Part shown: in pieces, positions 4,206 to 5,064 of the stretch
Layout: every line of letters starts with the position of its first letter
Numbering within the stretch: position 1 is the stretch's first letter
Source: Anaerolineales bacterium
GTDB taxonomy: Bacteria > Chloroflexota > Anaerolineae > Anaerolineales > E44-bin32
Direction: 5' to 3'
Assembly: GCA_011772595.1 (NCBI GenBank)
Contig: WVZH01000467.1
Span: forward strand, 30,114-35,177
Length of the DNA stretch: 5,064 nucleotides
Position numbers and translations under genes: made by a program
Notes under the pieces: generated by a model
Told to the model about the DNA's origin: nothing
What the model saw: only the letters and a program-made list of their open reading frames with translations
Databases searched by the model: none

Positions 4206-5064
4206 TTATGGCACCCAATCCGGGTCGCCGTCGAATTCGACATTGTTGGTCAATCGCGTCACGGCGAGGGTAGCGAGCTCGAGATAGTAAATCTCGTAGT
4301 TTCCCAACCGGTTCGAATCAAAGGCTACCAACCTGCCATCAGGCGAGTAATCGGGTGAGGCGTCATGAGCCAGATTGGTGGTGAGATTCTCGGGGGGGTC
4401 ACCGAGCAGGTTGATTCGGTAAAGTTCCCAATTGCCAGATTGGTCTGAGGCGAAGATGATCTCCTCACCGGATGGATGCCATGAGGGGTATTTGACATCT
4501 TCAAAATCCTCCGTCAGTTGGAAGACGGCATCTCCGTTCACATCCATGAGGTAGAGTTCTGCGTCTCGTGTTCGATTTGAAATGAAAGCGATCCTTGCGC
4601 CATCCGGTGAGAACGCCGGGTAGATATCATAAGCAAGCTCGTGAGTTAGACGTTTCACGCTGGTGCCATCTGTGCGCATGAGGTAAATTTCACGGTTCCC
4701 ATCCCGATCGGACGAAAACACGATGAGTTCCCCATCCGGGCTCCAATTGGGGGCGTCGTCCTCGGCCCGATTGTTGCTGAGATTGCGCACATTGGAGCCA
4801 TCGGCTTGCATGAGGTAGATGTCTCGATCGCCGTCGCGAGTGGAGACAAACACGATCTGTTGACCATCAGGGGACCAGCGGGGGTTGAAATCCGAGCCTG
4901 GGGAGTTGGTCAAATTAACAGGGTCCGATCCGTCGAGTGATAGAAGATAAACCTCCTCATCGCCAACAGAACCTGCGTGATAGACGATTTGGCCTGTTCC
5001 ACCGCCAGTTGGGGTCGTTGTTGCTGTTGCGCTAGGTGTTGGAGAAGTTTGACGCGATGAGGGC
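4206..5064 (-). CDS. PD40/TolB-like six-bladed propeller protein, C-terminal part (cut by window edge)
   Basis: The frame is open from the window end to the TAA at 4206-4208, giving 285 visible residues. A TTG at 4911-4913 could start a 235-residue product, but it is internal: the upstream codons continue the first blade (GQIVYHAG, EEVYLLSLDG) and, before that, a Thr/Pro/Ser-rich linker (TSPTPSATATTTPTGGG). The PD40 motif recurs at visible residues 63 (WSPDG), 107 (WSPDG), 151 (FSPDG), 195 (WHPSG), 239 (YSPDG) and 283 (WVP), exactly every 44 residues. Each unit continues with a strand, an S-x-R-x-G-like turn, EIYLM and a DG/LT segment. This makes six blades, closed by the last DPDWVP. The N-terminal part, outside the window, may be a signal or anchor, or another domain such as a Ser/Thr kinase; the linker suggests an extracytoplasmic propeller tethered to it. 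It is a distant relative of the lipoprotein at 1418-2602 but far more regular. Confidence 0.85.
   Translation of the reverse strand, partial: PSSRQTSPTPSATATTTPTGGGTGQIVYHAGSVGDEEVYLLSLDGSDPVNLTNSPGSDFNPRWSPDGQQIVFVSTRDGDRDIYLMQADGSNVRNLSNNRAEDDAPNWSPDGELIVFSSDRDGNREIYLMRTDGTSVKRLTHELAYDIYPAFSPDGARIAFISNRTRDAELYLMDVNGDAVFQLTEDFEDVKYPSWHPSGEEIIFASDQSGNWELYRINLLGDPPENLTTNLAHDASPDYSPDGRLVAFDSNRLGNYEIYYLELATLAVTRLTNNVEFDGDPDWVP

Overview
This 5,064-base window looks like ordinary chromosome from a bacterium, most likely a member of the Chloroflexota (Anaerolineae-like). That placement is an inference. It rests on a LexA with a Gram-positive-type SOS box (GAAC-N4-GTTC, also reported for the Chloroflexota member Dehalococcoides), two PD40/TolB-like beta-propeller proteins with Thr/Pro-rich linkers, and moderate GC content. 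No phage, transposon, CRISPR or plasmid signature is visible.

Layout. At the left edge is the 5' end of xpt (xanthine phosphoribosyltransferase) on the minus strand, with its own promoter. A non-coding stretch of about 270 bases separates it from a divergent lexA on the plus strand. The lexA promoter is close to consensus, with a perfect SOS box in its spacer and a second, imperfect box over the start of transcription. lexA ends near a likely terminator hairpin and converges with a minus-strand gene for a secreted lipoprotein with a six-bladed PD40 propeller. Next, also on the minus strand, is a crotonase-superfamily gene. Its active-site pattern (one catalytic Glu kept, the other replaced by His) and its C-terminus recall the ethylmalonyl-CoA decarboxylase (ECHDC1) type rather than a true enoyl-CoA hydratase. 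Divergent from it and very close by is a tRNA-Pro(UGG) gene with a strong promoter, followed 37 bases later by a small plus-strand gene of unknown function that is probably transcribed with it. The right edge is the C-terminal part of a second PD40 propeller protein on the minus strand, whose frame stays open through the window boundary.

How the genes relate. They do not form one pathway. xpt is purine salvage, lexA is DNA-damage control, the crotonase is probably acyl-CoA metabolism or metabolite repair, and the two propeller proteins are probably at or outside the membrane. The most specific observations are the Ala-Ser dipeptide at the expected LexA self-cleavage site, the decarboxylase-like active site of the crotonase, a 13-bp direct repeat flanking the -10 box of the tRNA promoter, and the exact 44-residue period of the second propeller. 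I found no convincing evidence of a wholly new system.
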